Source: Gordionus sp. m RMFG-2023
Taxonomy: Eukaryota > Nematomorpha > Gordioida > Chordodea > Parachordodidae
NCBI RefSeq assembly: GCF_954871325.1
Contig: NC_088777.1
Span: 53,916,703 to 53,980,702, forward strand
Direction of reading: 5' to 3'
Length of the DNA stretch: 64,000 nucleotides
The number at the start of each line of letters is the position of its first letter. Positions within the stretch are counted from its first letter, which is position 1. Shown in pieces: positions 46,581 through 58,549 of this stretch. Position numbers and translations under genes: made by a program. The notes under the pieces are model-generated. The model had not been told where the DNA came from. It did no database searches and was given only the letters and a program-made list of their open reading frames with translations.

Positions 46581-47312
46581 TGTGCTTCTTTCTTTCTTAT
46601 ACGTTTAATAGTGTCGCCCGAACAACAAGGCTGGAATTATAAAAATAAATCCCTATTCCAATGATTGTCCACGTTTTAGAAATAAAGGGAGTCAAAAACA
46701 TGTGGACCCTATATCTTCGACTCAATTGGAAAACACCGCATAAACCTTTATAAAGAAACGTAATAGAGATATATATATATATATAAATAAAGAGTTCTTA
46801 TGTGTTTCAAATTATAGAATTTTACATTGTAATAATTTTTAAAATTATATTATATTGCTATAAGTTTTTTTTGGCATATGGCCACCAAAAGTAAGGTATT
46901 TTAAAGTTAATTACTTTTTATTCTTAAAAATTGATATTTTTCTTAAATATTTCTCTCCATTCGAAATAAATACGTTTGCATTTTAAAAATTTTATAAATA
47001 CAAAAAACAAGGTTATTTTAGTTTATTTTATTTTTGAAAAATTGGCTAATGATAAAATTCGAAATAATGGCATAATATTTTAAATAAAATCATGGAGATA
47101 TTTAATTAAAAATACAATGTTTTAAAATATTTAATTTTTCCTGCACAAATACAACAAAAATGGTTAACTCATATTTATGAATTTTACCTAATAGGTTTAT
47201 TTTATAATTTTTTTATGATTTTTAAAACAATAAAGGTCTCGGGTAACAGTGTATGATGCCGATAAAGTTAACACGTTTGCAATATTAAGTAACAATATAG
47301 CGACTACAGTTA
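46581..47312. other. Unclassified, with one coding-like scrap
   Basis: Around 46640-46745 the plus strand reads NDCPRFRNKGSQKHVDPISS. It has no splice context and no family I can name; it may be transposon debris. Confidence 0.35.
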
Positions 47313-47507
47313 TAGCGTTGTTAAACGGCTAAGATTTTAGCCGATTTTTATAAACGGCTAACTCAATATTTCATCAAGAAAAATATAAAGCAAGCCTGAT
47401 GATTTTGTTCTTAGAAGGAATAAAGGTCAAGACATATATTACCGAAATTTGGGGCTAAAATATTGAGTGCTAAAAACCAGCTCAAAACGAGCCATTTTAC
47501 AACACTA
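47313..47507. mobile_element. TAGTGTTG-family MITE
   Basis: TAGCGTTGTTAAACGGCTAAG at the left and AACGAGCCATTTTACAACACTA at the right flank the usual core (CAAGCCTGATGATTTTGTTC). Flanks do not show a clear duplication. Confidence 0.75.
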
Positions 47508-49894
47508 TAACTACTGTATATACTAAAAATACAATATTTAAATTATAAAAATAGTAAACAAATAATATTTTAAAATTTCCTCTTTGCTTTCCCATTACTA
47601 TTCTATCTATTTTATAATCCCCTTCCTTTCCTTGATTCACATTGGATAAATATTTCTTTATTCCTTCCTTTATGTAAGGGCTGAGAATTGTAACCCGTCT
47701 TGTTTTTTTAATGTGATTTTCTCTCCCGAAATACTAATACCTTACTCCTTTTAACCTCCCATTTTTTTCTTATTTTTTTATCCGATTTATATCCACCGAT
47801 TTCTATTATATTTGTATTTTTTTTTCAATGATATTGTTAGGTTCGTTGTAATCGTTAATTTTTCAATAGATAACAAATTTTAGTTTTCCGAATTCGTTCA
47901 ATTTTCAATAATTATAAATTTCTTCCTAACCATTTAAAAATTTTGTTTTCATTCAAATTTCTAACATCATAGAAAAGAAATATCATTACTACCTCTATTC
48001 TTTCCAAAAAAAATTATTATTAAAGATCATCTATTACACTTTTTTATTCAATAGAAGTCAGTGAATATATATAAAATTATCAAATAAATTTATTTACTTA
48101 AAATAATTTTTGTTTTTCAATGGTATAACATAAAAATAATGCAAATAATGTTTATAAAAAAAATTAATCTATAGTAAATCAATATTTAATACGTATGATT
48201 TTTGTATTATTGTCTCAACAATTAAACGTCATTACCTAAGCAATGTTTTCAATATGTAATTGTCAACATATTATGGACACGCGATATATATTTGTTATTG
48301 TCAATGAACAAATTAACAATGAAGTGTTATCAAGATAACTCAATAATGTCGGACTCTTTGGAAAACAGAATTACTTGTTGATGTCATTCTTTCACATCTT
48401 CTTCTTAAAAGATTTTCATTTTATATATTACTTTTCATATCTTTATAAATCAATATATCCTTGTAAAATAAGGAAAACCAATTTTAGATTATTTAAAATA
48501 TTTTCATTAAGAATTGAGAGAGGCATGTATTAGTTTGTACTTAGATATAATTATAATATTGATCTAAATAAAGTAAAGTAAATTCAAAAGTATTTGAATT
48601 TTTTTGTTAAACAAATTAATTGAAACGATATTTTTATGTTGAACAAGTCAATTTAAATAATATTATTATTCTTAACAATAGACTAGACATTAATTAAGAG
48701 GAAAATAAGATAACCGTATTATAGTGAAAATCCGAAATCTAAGATAAAATTGCGAAAGTTGTTTTTTTGTACATAATATTAATAATATAAAAGGGTGAAT
48801 ATGAAATCATATTAAACAATTGAAAAATAAATTGCAACATATTCTTATAGATGTTTTTTTTAACCAAATATGTGGACCCTGATACAGGAAAAATTTTCTG
48901 TGACTTAATTCATGGCAAGTACAGCAAAAAAAATTAATAGGTTAAGGAAGAGGAGGACGTTTTATCCAGGGTTCTAAACCTAAATTTTAGTCCATCCAAA
49001 ACCATTGTTATATCCATTTCAAATATTATAAAGACAATGAATATTTTTTTTGTGATTATATTAAAGATATTACCTGGGAAATTTTATAATTCCGATTAAA
49101 TTTCGGTAAAAATAGTTTTATATCATTAAGAGATCAAAAGTGAGAACCAAATTATTCATTTCATGCAATCTTAAGGAATTTTATTCTGATTTAAAAAAAA
49201 ACTCATATTAGTAAATTTGTAGATTTAAGCTAAATTTTTTAACTAAAATGCTTAAATCAAAATTACAAAATTTACTAAAAAATGTTTTTTTTCTGATGGT
49301 GTAATAAGTCAATATAAGTATATAATTCATATTCTGAGCCATTTTGACCTGATTTTGGAATCAAGAATGTTTTTTTAGTCAGCACATGGCAACAAACATT
49401 ACCAAAATATTAGCAGAAGTATCTACCTTCAGTGTCTAATAAAAGAAATATTAAACACCTTAGATTTATTCAAATTTTGTAAAGCAAATATCACTGAGAT
49501 TAAGTAAACACAATGTAGAAGATGTTAAATGTGAAAAAATATATCAAGCTAAATTCCTTAAATGCAGAAGCCCCCCCCCCAAAGGAAAAGGGTGCCAGAA
49601 AACACTAATCACTAAGTCAGTGCTCAAGCTTGATATCAGGCCTCAGCTTGGGCTTTGTAATTTGATAATAACTAACTATACTTAATGGCTAAATTACTCT
49701 AGTTTATTACTTATATTACATTTCAAACAGATACACATTATATATAGTCATATCGTGCATTCTATACATAATATTATTTTTAAAATTTAAACTTTTTATG
49801 AAAAATAAAATAATATTGTCAAGATTTTTATGCATTACTTCTCACCTGACATGAATAACAAAAACAATCAAAATAATTATTTTAATTAAATATT
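47508..49894. other. A+T-rich, nothing recognised
   Basis: Contains a 10-base C-run (49571-49580) and a distant relative of the scrap at 40.8 kb near 48790-48830. No gene was seen. Confidence 0.45.
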
Positions 49895-50035
49895 TTAAAA
49901 AGCGCCATCATTAGGAGGGATTTATATTGTTTATTATATTTTTTAAATATAAATATTTCTAAAAATAATCATTCTAACATGAGCATAACACAATGCCAAT
50001 AATATTATAAATAAAATAGTTGATTTTATGTGACC
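49895..50035 (-). repeat. GGCGCCATCATTAG repeat, copy B
   Basis: It starts AAAAAGCGCCATCATTAGGA and is the inverted match of 39590-39745. It ends just before the hAT element at about 50053. Confidence 0.7.
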
Positions 50036-50107
50036 TTTTGCGTCTAACTCCAGAGGTCGGCGGATGATTCTCGTTCCTGCGTCTTTCTCCCAAAATAACT
50101 AGGTATA

Positions 50108-51660
50108 TTCAAAAGAAAATAGATCTAAATTCTTCCTTAACTATTAAAAAGAAACTATGTGATACCTTGATCTATTATTGCGCCAAGGACATGCGTGCCT
50201 TTGATTCGATAACTGGAGATGGCTTTATAAAAATGGCTCAAAATTTTATTCAAATTGGCTCCATTTACGGTAATATTGACTGTAGCGAAATTATTCCCCA
50301 TCCAACTACTTTATCGAGAAATGCTATAGTTATGACGGATCAAATTAGAACAAATTTGGTTAATAAAATAAATGTTCAATTATTTGATAAAAAATGCTCT
50401 GCTACAACAGACATGTGGACAGATTCTTTTAAAAAGTTTTCCTATTTAACTGTTTCAATTCATTATATCGAAGGTGAAACCTTATATAAACATGTTTTAT
50501 TTACGAATAAGTTTAAAGAAGAGAAAAAAACCGCCGCGAACATACATAAGGAAATGCTACAAAATTTTGCTGCAATTGGAATAATTCCCGATCAAGTGAA
50601 AAATATAATATTTATATCTGATCAAGGAGCTAATATAATTAAAGCCCTAGAAAAATACACCAGATTAAATTGCAGCGCACATCTATTAAATACTGTTCTT
50701 CGAAATACCTTTAAGGAACAATCTTTGAAAATTATCGCTCCTAATATATATCAAACCCTTATTTCTGCTAAAAAATTAACCATGTATTTTAAACAAACCG
50801 GCATGAATCAATATTTAGACAAAACATTACAACAAGATATCGAAACTAGATGGAATTCAAAATTAAATATGTTGAAATCTATTTATAACCAATATGATGA
50901 CATCGTCAATTTTTTATCATCCAAGGGAGATATTAATAAAATGGAAAACTTGGAGAAATCTATTTTGAAAAATTTGATTGATATTTTATATCCTTTTGAT
51001 AAAGCTACTAAAGAACTAGAAGGAGATATTAATCCTACTTTACATAAAGTACTGCTATGCTTTAATAATATTCTTCACGAGGATTTAAATGATTCATTTT
51101 ATCAAAACAATGAAATAAAAACCAATTTAAAAAATTTTTTATTATCTAAATTTAAAATCAATATTTTGCATAAAATAGCGACATTTTTATGCCCCAAATA
51201 TAGAAAATTAAGAATGTTATCATCAATGGAAATATTAGAAGTAGAGAATTCAGTCAAAAATATAATTAATCCTGAAGAATATTGTCCTTCAATTGATAAT
51301 ATAGATTTGGATATTCAAGGCGTTTCTCAAATTGTGGAATCGCCTAAAAGATCTAAAGGTACATTTAAAATTGTTCTATTTATATTATTTTTATATATCA
51401 GGCAATGAATATGAAAGATGGGAGGACAATGAGGAAGAATATGAAAAAAAAGAAACAGATGAGCTTGAAATTTATAAGAATTTAAATATAAAAGAGAATA
51501 ATGAAAATATAGATCCAGAAAAAGATATATTAAAATGGTGGAATAAAAATGAAATTAGATTACCAAAGATGACAAAATTGGCTAGAAAAATTCTAGCAAT
51601 TCCTGCAACGTCCACAACTTCAGAGAGAACTTGACTGGAAGGTTATTAGACGAAAGAAGA
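50108..51660 (+). CDS. Hermes/hobo-like hAT transposase, nearly intact
   Basis: Exon 1 runs to 51358, followed by a 43-bp intron (51359-51401, GT...CAG) and exon 2. The frame is in phase (SKG|NEYERW). N-terminal part: KKLCDTLIYYCAKDMRAFDS, like the Hermes DNA-binding region. Catalytic core: CSATTDMWTD (first Asp) and IFISDQGANI (second Asp), then CSAHLLN (CxxH). Next come ETRWNSKLNMLKSIYNQYDD and the insertion domain. C-terminus: ILKWWNKNEIRLPKMTKLAR and ATSTTSERT, carrying the catalytic Glu. After SERT a small deletion shifts the frame; the family tail RLLDERRNRL and PKNVDAL is still legible to about 51715. No start codon or BED finger is present, so the 5' end is missing. Confidence 0.83.
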
Positions 51661-51924
51661 AATAGACTGTAACCAAAAAATGTTGATGCTTTGATATTAT
51701 TAATGATAATTATAAATATGAATCTAATATATAGTTGTGTAATTTAACATTATAATTATTGTTTGGTTTATAGGTATTTTTGATAGTATTTTAAATAAAT
51801 AATTAAATACTAAATGAATTTTCTGTTTACTAAGATATTTTTTGCAAAAACAAAATCTTAAATATAAAAAATAAACTAAAAGCTAAAAAAAATATAATTA
51901 TTACTTTAGGATGAATTAAAAAAA

Positions 51925-52010
51925 ATTCGGGTTCGGGCCGGGCCGGCAAAAATTCGGGTTCGGGCCGGCAAAAATTTGTGTTCGGGCCGGGGCCGGGTCA
52001 AAAAATTAGG
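51925..52010. repeat. GGGTTCGGGCCGG tandem repeat in the hAT 3' end
   Basis: AAAAATTCGGGTTCGGGCCGG is repeated about three times, diverging rightward. It resembles GGCC-rich blocks at 27420-27590 and 43860-44060. Confidence 0.8.
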
Positions 52011-52159
52011 CCCGTGCAGATCACTAATCTTAATATATAAAAAAATCATTAATCATTATAAAAAAATCCACGACACTCTCCAACGTCAATCACTATATCT
52101 CTCTCGTATACTCGTAATTACAACATCTTCCTCTCCTTTACATTCTTCTCTCGGCCTCA

Positions 52160-54560
52160 GTTGATCTTGATTCCTACAATATACTATTCCATTGTCATCT
52201 TTAACCTTGTATTTAACACTACCCATTATTTCTTCCACCTTTCCCATCGTCCATCAGAATTTTCCTTTGAACATTAAAATATACACTTCTTGTCCCAGGC
52301 AAAATTTACTAGATTTCACTACACATCCAATCTTTTCATTTCCTCCTTCCTTTAACGAATCCAGCATTAACAATGTCCTTCCTCGCAAAAATTTTTCTGC
52401 CGGAGACCCCATCTTGATTCCTGCTATTATTGTAAAACAATTGCGGCAACCATCTTTCATTACCATATCTTTCATATTTCAACCATGATTTCATCACTGC
52501 AACCATTCTCTCGGCCTGACCGGAACTGGGATGATTTGGAGCCGTTATAACACCTCTCACAAAACGCCTTAAACACTACACTTGTAAACGCCGTATCTCC
52601 ATCCGTTATTATCATCTTTACCATTCCATATTTCCCAAAAAATTTCTTCAATTTTCGTATAACTATAACTGACGTTAATCCCGACACTTGAGCAATCAAT
52701 TCATTTGGAAAAAGCATCCACTATCAGGAAATAATACTTTTTCTCCCATTCAAAAAAAATCTAAATATATCCTTTCACATGCCTGTGTAGTTTCCATCCA
52801 GCTATCACCCTTCCTCCGTCTAGGTAGATTTGACCAATCATTACAAGTTAAACCTTCTCTACAGACCTTTGCAATATCCTTCTGCATTGACGGCCACCAT
52901 ACATATTCTCTAGTCCATTGTTTCATTTTACTTACCCTTGATGTCCCGCATGAAACATTCTGACTATTGTATCTCTCAATTTTCTCGGTACTATAGTTCT
53001 ATTGCCTCTCAAACAGTCATCTATAATTGCTATTACTTGTTTCACCAATCTGTATGGATTATCCTTCTTTTCCCAATTTACTTAGCCTATTAAACATTAC
53101 ATAATTTTTTAAATCTCCTTATCCTTTGTCGTGCCTTGTTTTATTCCTTGCCAAGCCACTGGGCCATTCCTTAAAGATAACTTCCTAATCGTTCCATTAT
53201 CATAATTATCCTCAACCTTGTTCACCATAATCGGGATAACACATATAGCAAGTGATTAATCCTTCCTGGTCTATAACGTACCTCAATTCCTTGTTATCCT
53301 TTTTTGAACAGATACATTAACGGCTTGTATATATAATGAATCGGTGCCCTATCAGATACTCTATGCATTTCATGAGTTCAAATATAACCGCCAATGATTC
53401 TTTTTCAATAACCGAATAATGCTTCTTTGCCAGTCTGAACCTTCGCGAAAAATATATAACAGGCCTTTGTTCCTTATCCAATATTTGTAAAAGTGCTCCT
53501 CCCACACCCCTTGGAGAAGCATCCACTGATAAAATCAAAACTTCTTTTTTGAATCTCCAACCATCTGAAAGGTGTATTATCTTTCAACAAATCATAGAAT
53601 GGAGCGGCTACCTCTGCAAAAGCTTCAATAAATCGGATACATTCCCATAAACGACTGCAACTCCTTTTTGTCCTTTGGCGATCGCATACTTTCCTCAATA
53701 TTTTTTATTTAATAGAGTTACTCCTCTGTCTTCTATTATATGTCTTAAATATATCACCCTGGTGACTCCAGACATACTCTTTTCTCTATTTGCACGCAAT
53801 CCCATCATTTTGATAAGTTGTAATACCTTCTCTAATCTTTTATTATGTTCTTCCATCCATGGACTTCCCACTAATCAACAGGTCATCCATATAATAAAAA
53901 ATTCCCTACATTCCATAAGAAATTGAATTCGTTGCTCTTTGAAAAATTGGCGCCGACACACTTAATCCGAATGTAACCGGTTAAAGTTGAACAATCCCTT
54001 TTGCGTCGTTATAGTTCAGAGTTTACTGGTCTCTTCGCTAACCTTTAACTGTAAATATGCATTAACAAAATCCACCTTTGAAAAATATCTGGCCCCTTAT
54101 AGACTAGATAAAATTTTATCGATTCGCGATAACGGAAACTTGATCTCCTGCACCCATTCATTTATCGTGACCCGGAAATCAACTCATAAACGCAGAGCCA
54201 TTGGGTTTTATAATCGGTACTAGAGGTGTCGCTTAACTACTATTATCCACTGACTCTATAATTCCCTCCTGCTTCCATCTGTTTAAATCCTTTTCTATGT
54301 CATCTCGCCGTTCGAAAGGAACGCGACGAATTGGACAATATTTAGGTATCGAATTATCTCTCAATTTTATATTCACCCCATAATTGTTTAATGTCCCCTG
54401 TTCCTTTATAAAAATCTCATTGTATCGTATCAATAATTCATTCATCTCTTGTATATATTTATCTTCCAACACCTTATCTGCTTCCTTCACGATATTATTG
54501 TCATTTATTACAATTATGGCCAAATACTATTTTTATCTTATATTGGCACAGGCATTACAA
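52160..54560 (-). mobile_element. Ty3/gypsy LTR-retrotransposon fossil, pol
   Basis: Read on the minus strand it retains reverse transcriptase (start CPIRRVPFERRDDIEKDL), RNase H (ILSVDASPRGVGGALLQI, then YSVIEKESLAVIFELMKC), and integrase (KMIITDGDTAF, then NHPSSGQAERMVAVM) with a C-terminal part. The sequence resembles the fossil at 33-34.5 kb, so they belong to related families. It is broken, with roughly ten interruptions, and is older than the plus-strand copy. Clear LTRs were not found at its ends. Confidence 0.88.
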
Positions 54561-54671
54561 ATTTCACAATTTTTTCCTAATTTATCAATTTCTTCATTTT
54601 ATTTATGATATATATTTTTATATTTATTAATGTAAACCAATTAATTATTTATAAAAATTATGATAAATTTA

Positions 54672-54790
54672 AAAGGCGCCATCATTAGGGAAGATTTTTA
54701 TTAAAATTTTTTTTAAAAAATAATTATTCTATCATTATTATACCACATTATCAATGCTATAAATAAATAAATAAAAAATAATTTTTTAAA
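54672..54790 (-). repeat. GGCGCCATCATTAG repeat, copy C
   Basis: AAAAGGCGCCATCATTAGGG, then a diverged A+T-rich tail related to the other two copies. It lies just upstream of the minus-strand gypsy fossil. Confidence 0.65.
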
Positions 54791-55439
54791 TTTATTTGAC
54801 TAAATTATTTACTCAAAATTGTAATTTGTAAATGTCATATCTAATGAACTTAATATTGGCACTAGATTAACATGGTGGCAAAATGATGATATTTTTGATA
54901 TTAATCTATTTGCTAGATATATAAATTTATAATTACAAATTCAAATGTACTAATTTGATCATTAAATTTTTTTTGATATTTTAAAGCAGCAAAAGAAGGA
55001 CATTTTTTTTGTTACTTAATATTCTTTTATTGTTTGATATTTAAATGTTATTGCTTGATATAATATCTATTAATTTAAAATATACCGATTCTGATTCATT
55101 AATTTTAGATTTTATTCTTGAAAGTTGAGGTTCGGTCATAAAATAATCAATACAGTATTGATTTTACAGTCCAAAATGTGAAAGATATATATATATATAC
55201 ACATAGTAGTTTTATTTAAGTTTAATTTACAAACATAATAAATTTATTATTGGACACCATATTAACAATATTTAAATTATTTCATTTTAATATTACATTC
55301 ACGTAATTATATAAATTTCATAAAAAAAATAAATTTGAATAATAAGTAAAATAAAATATAAAAACAAATAAAATAAACAAAAGATTGCGTAAAAAGAAAT
55401 TTTTAAAACAATTTCGTTATTTGGAATACCTGAAACAAC
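54791..55439. other. A+T-rich, nothing recognised
   Basis: Only low-complexity sequence between the gypsy pol fossil and the gag-like fossil. Confidence 0.5.
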
Positions 55440-56255
55440 GTCCCCAACTGACCAATTATAAATTAGTGGTGGCCAAGACGGATCTACGATTTATTTTTGT
55501 AAATAAAGAAGCAATGTCATATTAAGGCCAAAAGGGCAGAGTTATACCCCTAACACGAAGGTGTTACCCGTTTTTGCCAAAGTTTTGTAAACGATAAGTC
55601 ATATCATACGGAAATGCTGCCCATTTTTAGAATTCTGTTACCAGGATGTGCTGCCTATTTTTTTCAGAATTTTGTTATATAGAAGTTCTGCCCAATTTTT
55701 TGTCTTGTAACCTTGTTACACGGAATGGCTGTCCATTTTTTCAGAAGTCTGATAGGAACCCCAGAGAGAACCATCAGGGAAGGAGAATAATAATAAGACA
55801 GATTGAGTCTCTAGGGAGAGGAGGGATAAGTTGTTATAATTGCGGTAAACCAGGTCATATGCTACAAGATTTTCGGTGATGCGAAATATCTCGATTGTCA
55901 TGAAACCAGAGAAATTAAGATGTACAGGATGTTGCCGTTTTTGTCAGAGTAAGGAAAAATGTAATACGAATAATTACAAAAAACTGGTTTTCCATTCAGG
56001 GGATAGGTCAGAATAATTCGAATGTGAGGACTATTGAGGGAAAGAAAATGGAAGGGGTTAGTATTTAGTATATCTATTGTTAAGTAAACGGGAGAGATAA
56101 ATATGGAATGCTTTCGATCCCTAAGAGGTGGACATGTGGCGAGAGATTGTGAAGATTTATGGCTATATGATGAAAAAAGGGCAATACGGGTCCGGTTAAG
56201 AGTGTCAAAAGAAGGGTTCTCAGGGAAAAGTAAATTAGGGGGATGCATAATATGC
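55440..56255 (+). mobile_element. Gag-like LTR-retrotransposon fossil
   Basis: A CCHC zinc knuckle is visible near 55830-55875 (CYNCGKPGH), with a second knuckle-like motif about 260 bp further on, as in nucleocapsid regions of LTR retrotransposons. It is broken by several interruptions. It is on the plus strand, opposite to the pol fossil at 52.2-54.5 kb, so it belongs to another copy. Confidence 0.6.
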
Positions 56256-56257
56256 TG

Positions 56258-56460
56258 ATATTATATTATAGATGAGATTTATTACGAATATTCAAGAATC
56301 GACGTACATCTTTTCTTTATGATTTGTATTAAAATAAAAAATTAATATAAATTTATTTTTTGAAATTGGATTGATCGTGAATAATCAGAGAGAGTCAAAA
56401 GTGTGTGGGAGTGGGTGGATAGCGGGATTCAAATTATCTCACGACTCTCAAGTATCAAAA
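56258..56460 (+). repeat. LTR-like dispersed repeat, copy 2
   Basis: Follows the gag-like fossil directly and matches 39960-40255, including AGAGTCAAAAGTGTGTGGGA and ATCTCACGACTCTC. The position would suit a 3' LTR after internal loss (inference). Confidence 0.5.
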
Positions 56461-57320
56461 ATTATTTTTATTATCTGTTTTGTTCTCCATTATTTTAATA
56501 TATCTTGTTTAAATGAATAGGAGGTGGATACAAATTCAATTCTTCTAATAAAGGAATCTATAAATGATAAGTAGGAACAATTTACCTCTAATTTTTTTGA
56601 AGAAGGGGATATAGGGTAGGCACTTCTAATGTTGGTAGAATAAATTTTTTGGGGGGTTATCTATTAAATTTTGAGATGAAAAATAATTAATACTATTATT
56701 ATAGTCGACCAAATTATATATTGCAAACAATCATAGTGATTATTTTCCAAATAAAACTTTTTGCTATTTTTTTGGTTACGGTTCAGTATGTATAAAAAAA
56801 TAATGGTTACGTTTTGGTTAGGTTCGGTTCAGCTATTTATAAAATTTCATAATGGTTCATTATGGTTAGAAATTTTAAGACCAAATGGAATCATTATTTT
56901 ATTGTAATTACATCGTAAAATAAAATTTAAGTTAAAAATTTCCTTTTTAAGGAGCAGATAAATAAAAAATTTAATATTTTTTAAAGATAAATTAGACTTT
57001 AGGTTGGCTTATAGAATTTTTATCATTGTTTTTATTATGTGTATAATATTTAATTATTCATAGTACTTATTCATAACCTCATTTATTCACAACTATATTT
57101 ATTTCAATAGAAACATCACATTCACATTTATTACAAACATTCAAACATAATAATATAAATCTGTCTTTATTTTAAAATATTCTTTAATATAACATGTTAT
57201 AATATAATAAGGGTTGCTTCTTGTGCATCATCTTGTCATCTCAATCGTTACAGTGTTTAGACCCATTTTTTAATAATATTAATCCTGCCTTTGTTAAATT
57301 ACTTTCTCTAAACAGTATGG
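56461..57320. other. A+T-rich, nothing recognised
   Basis: Contains short GGTTACGGTTC / GGTTAGGTTCGGTTC motifs near 56774-56836 that echo the satellite at 43.1 kb in inverted form. No gene was seen. Confidence 0.45.
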
Positions 57321-57400
57321 TAGTGTTATTAAACGGCTAAGTCAATATTTAAACCAGAAGAATATTTCCTAAACCTCGAGATTTTGTTAATCTAATATAT
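57321..57400. mobile_element. TAGTGTTG-family MITE, left end
   Basis: TAGTGTTATTAAACGGCTAAG, then GTCAATATTTAAACCAGAAG and CCTCGAGATTTTGTTAATCT. The right half is missing. Confidence 0.65.
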
Positions 57401-57496
57401 ATAATCTCCATAATCACATGATGATCGTTTTCGTATCTCCTTAATGTATTTAAAGACTATATAGTGTAATGTTAGTTTTTTTTTTAAATTTTTTTT

Positions 57497-57567
57497 TGCC
57501 ATCCCCGGGATTCGAACTTGCGACTTCACGATTGGAAAGGCAAACGTTCTTTCAACGCAGCCCCCCT
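57497..57567 (-). repeat. tRNA-like sequence, possible SINE head
   Basis: Minus strand: a perfect B-box GTTCGAATCC, an anticodon-loop-like TTTCCAA (anticodon TCC, Gly), and a terminal GGCA followed by A/T runs. The acceptor and anticodon stems pair poorly. It shares the GGCA plus A-run tail with 3679-3757. Confidence 0.5.
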
Positions 57568-57658
57568 TAACCTTTTATTTTGCGATAATTCTTCATATAT
57601 ATTTAATTTAAATTAACAATCATTTTATGCACCAATTTCAACATAATTAATTATATAG

Positions 57659-58110
57659 ATGTTGAAGGGTAATTATTTAGTTTGTGTGTGTATTAAATAT
57701 ACTTTATTAAAATTTTTTATATAAATATTAAAATTTAAGAATAAGAGAGGTAAAATTGTCCAATGTATACTGTGAACATGTATTAGAAATATCAAATTAA
57801 AAATGTGATGGAAATCAAATTGAATAAAATTTAAAGTAGAGGTGCTAAGATTTTTGAATTTTAAATATGGGATATAGATTGGTCTGAAATTTTTTTTGCA
57901 GACAGCCAAAACTGATCAAAAAACCATGTGTTGAAGGGTAATTATTTAGTTGGTGTGTATGGTATTAAATATACTTTATTAATAAATTTTATATAAATAT
58001 TAAAATTTAAGAGTAAAAGAGATAAAATTGTTGCAATGTGTACTGTGAGCATGTATTGGAAATATCAAAATTTAAAATGGTTTGATTAAAATTTAAATTA
58101 GGATGAACAT
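57659..58110 (+). repeat. Direct repeat, about 150 bp, flanking a CTGATCAAAAAACCATG block
   Basis: TGTTGAAGGGTAATTATTTAG begins both copies (about 57659 and 57929). Each continues through ATTAAATATACTTTATTAA, ATTAAAATTTAAGA and ATGTRTACTGTGA. Between them lies a piece of the 34.5-35.5-kb repeat family. It could be an insertion with duplicated flanks or a tandem duplication. Confidence 0.75.
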
Positions 58111-58345
58111 ATTTTCAGAATGGTACTTTAATATGTATTCATGAATTTCATATAAATACCAGGAGCTCACCAGTAGAATCATAGGTAAATCAGAAATTTA
58201 CCCTTCATTTGATTATAATTTTGAAATTAGAAAGATTTAATTCTTATAAGGCCCTTACATCAGACCTATTTTTCTGGATCAAATAAATTATTTGGGATTT
58301 CCTGGGCTTGGGAAATATTTTTCACCATTAATATGGACTTGGACC

Positions 58346-58470
58346 TAGTGTTGTTAAATAGTTGAGTTTTATCGACTCTGAACTCGAGCCGTAGTCGTAT
58401 AATACGGCTCAGACTAGAGCGGCTCAATAAGCCATTTGAGCCAACTCCCGAGCCGACTCCCGAGCCGATT
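58346..58470. repeat. TAGTGTTG-ended element, GAGCCG-rich
   Basis: TAGTGTTGTTAAATAGTTGAG opens a segment with repeated CGAGCCGACTCC/GAGCCG motifs. The termini resemble the MITE family but the interior differs, so it may be a related hAT end. Confidence 0.45.
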
Positions 58471-58549
58471 TTATATTAAAAATTATATTATATATAAAAG
58501 ATATCAAATTTATAAAGAATTATACAAACTATTATTTTATATATATAAT

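Larger units (their letters stand above)
50053..52021 (+). mobile_element. Hermes-like hAT transposon, 5'-truncated
   Basis: A nearly intact transposase frame (50108-51635) is followed by a GGGCCGG-rich 3' end (51925-52010). It ends in GGCCCGTGCAGATCACTAAT, which reads inward as a typical hAT terminus (AGTGATCTGCACGGGCC). A matching left terminus was not found; the CAGAGGTCGGCGG at 50053 is only a candidate. Confidence 0.7.

Noticed and set aside
46640-46745. NDCPRFRNKGSQKHVDPISS scrap as a host exon
   Set aside because: No acceptor or donor fits it, and it lies directly after a truncated hAT copy.
50053-50066. CAGAGGTCGGCGG as the left terminus of the hAT element at 50-52 kb
   Set aside because: It does not match the right terminus (AGTGATCTGCACGG read inward), and no 8-bp duplication links the two sides. 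Kept only as a candidate.
52240-54608. Several plus-strand open frames between 52.2 and 54.6 kb as genes
   Set aside because: They are antisense to the minus-strand gypsy pol fossil.
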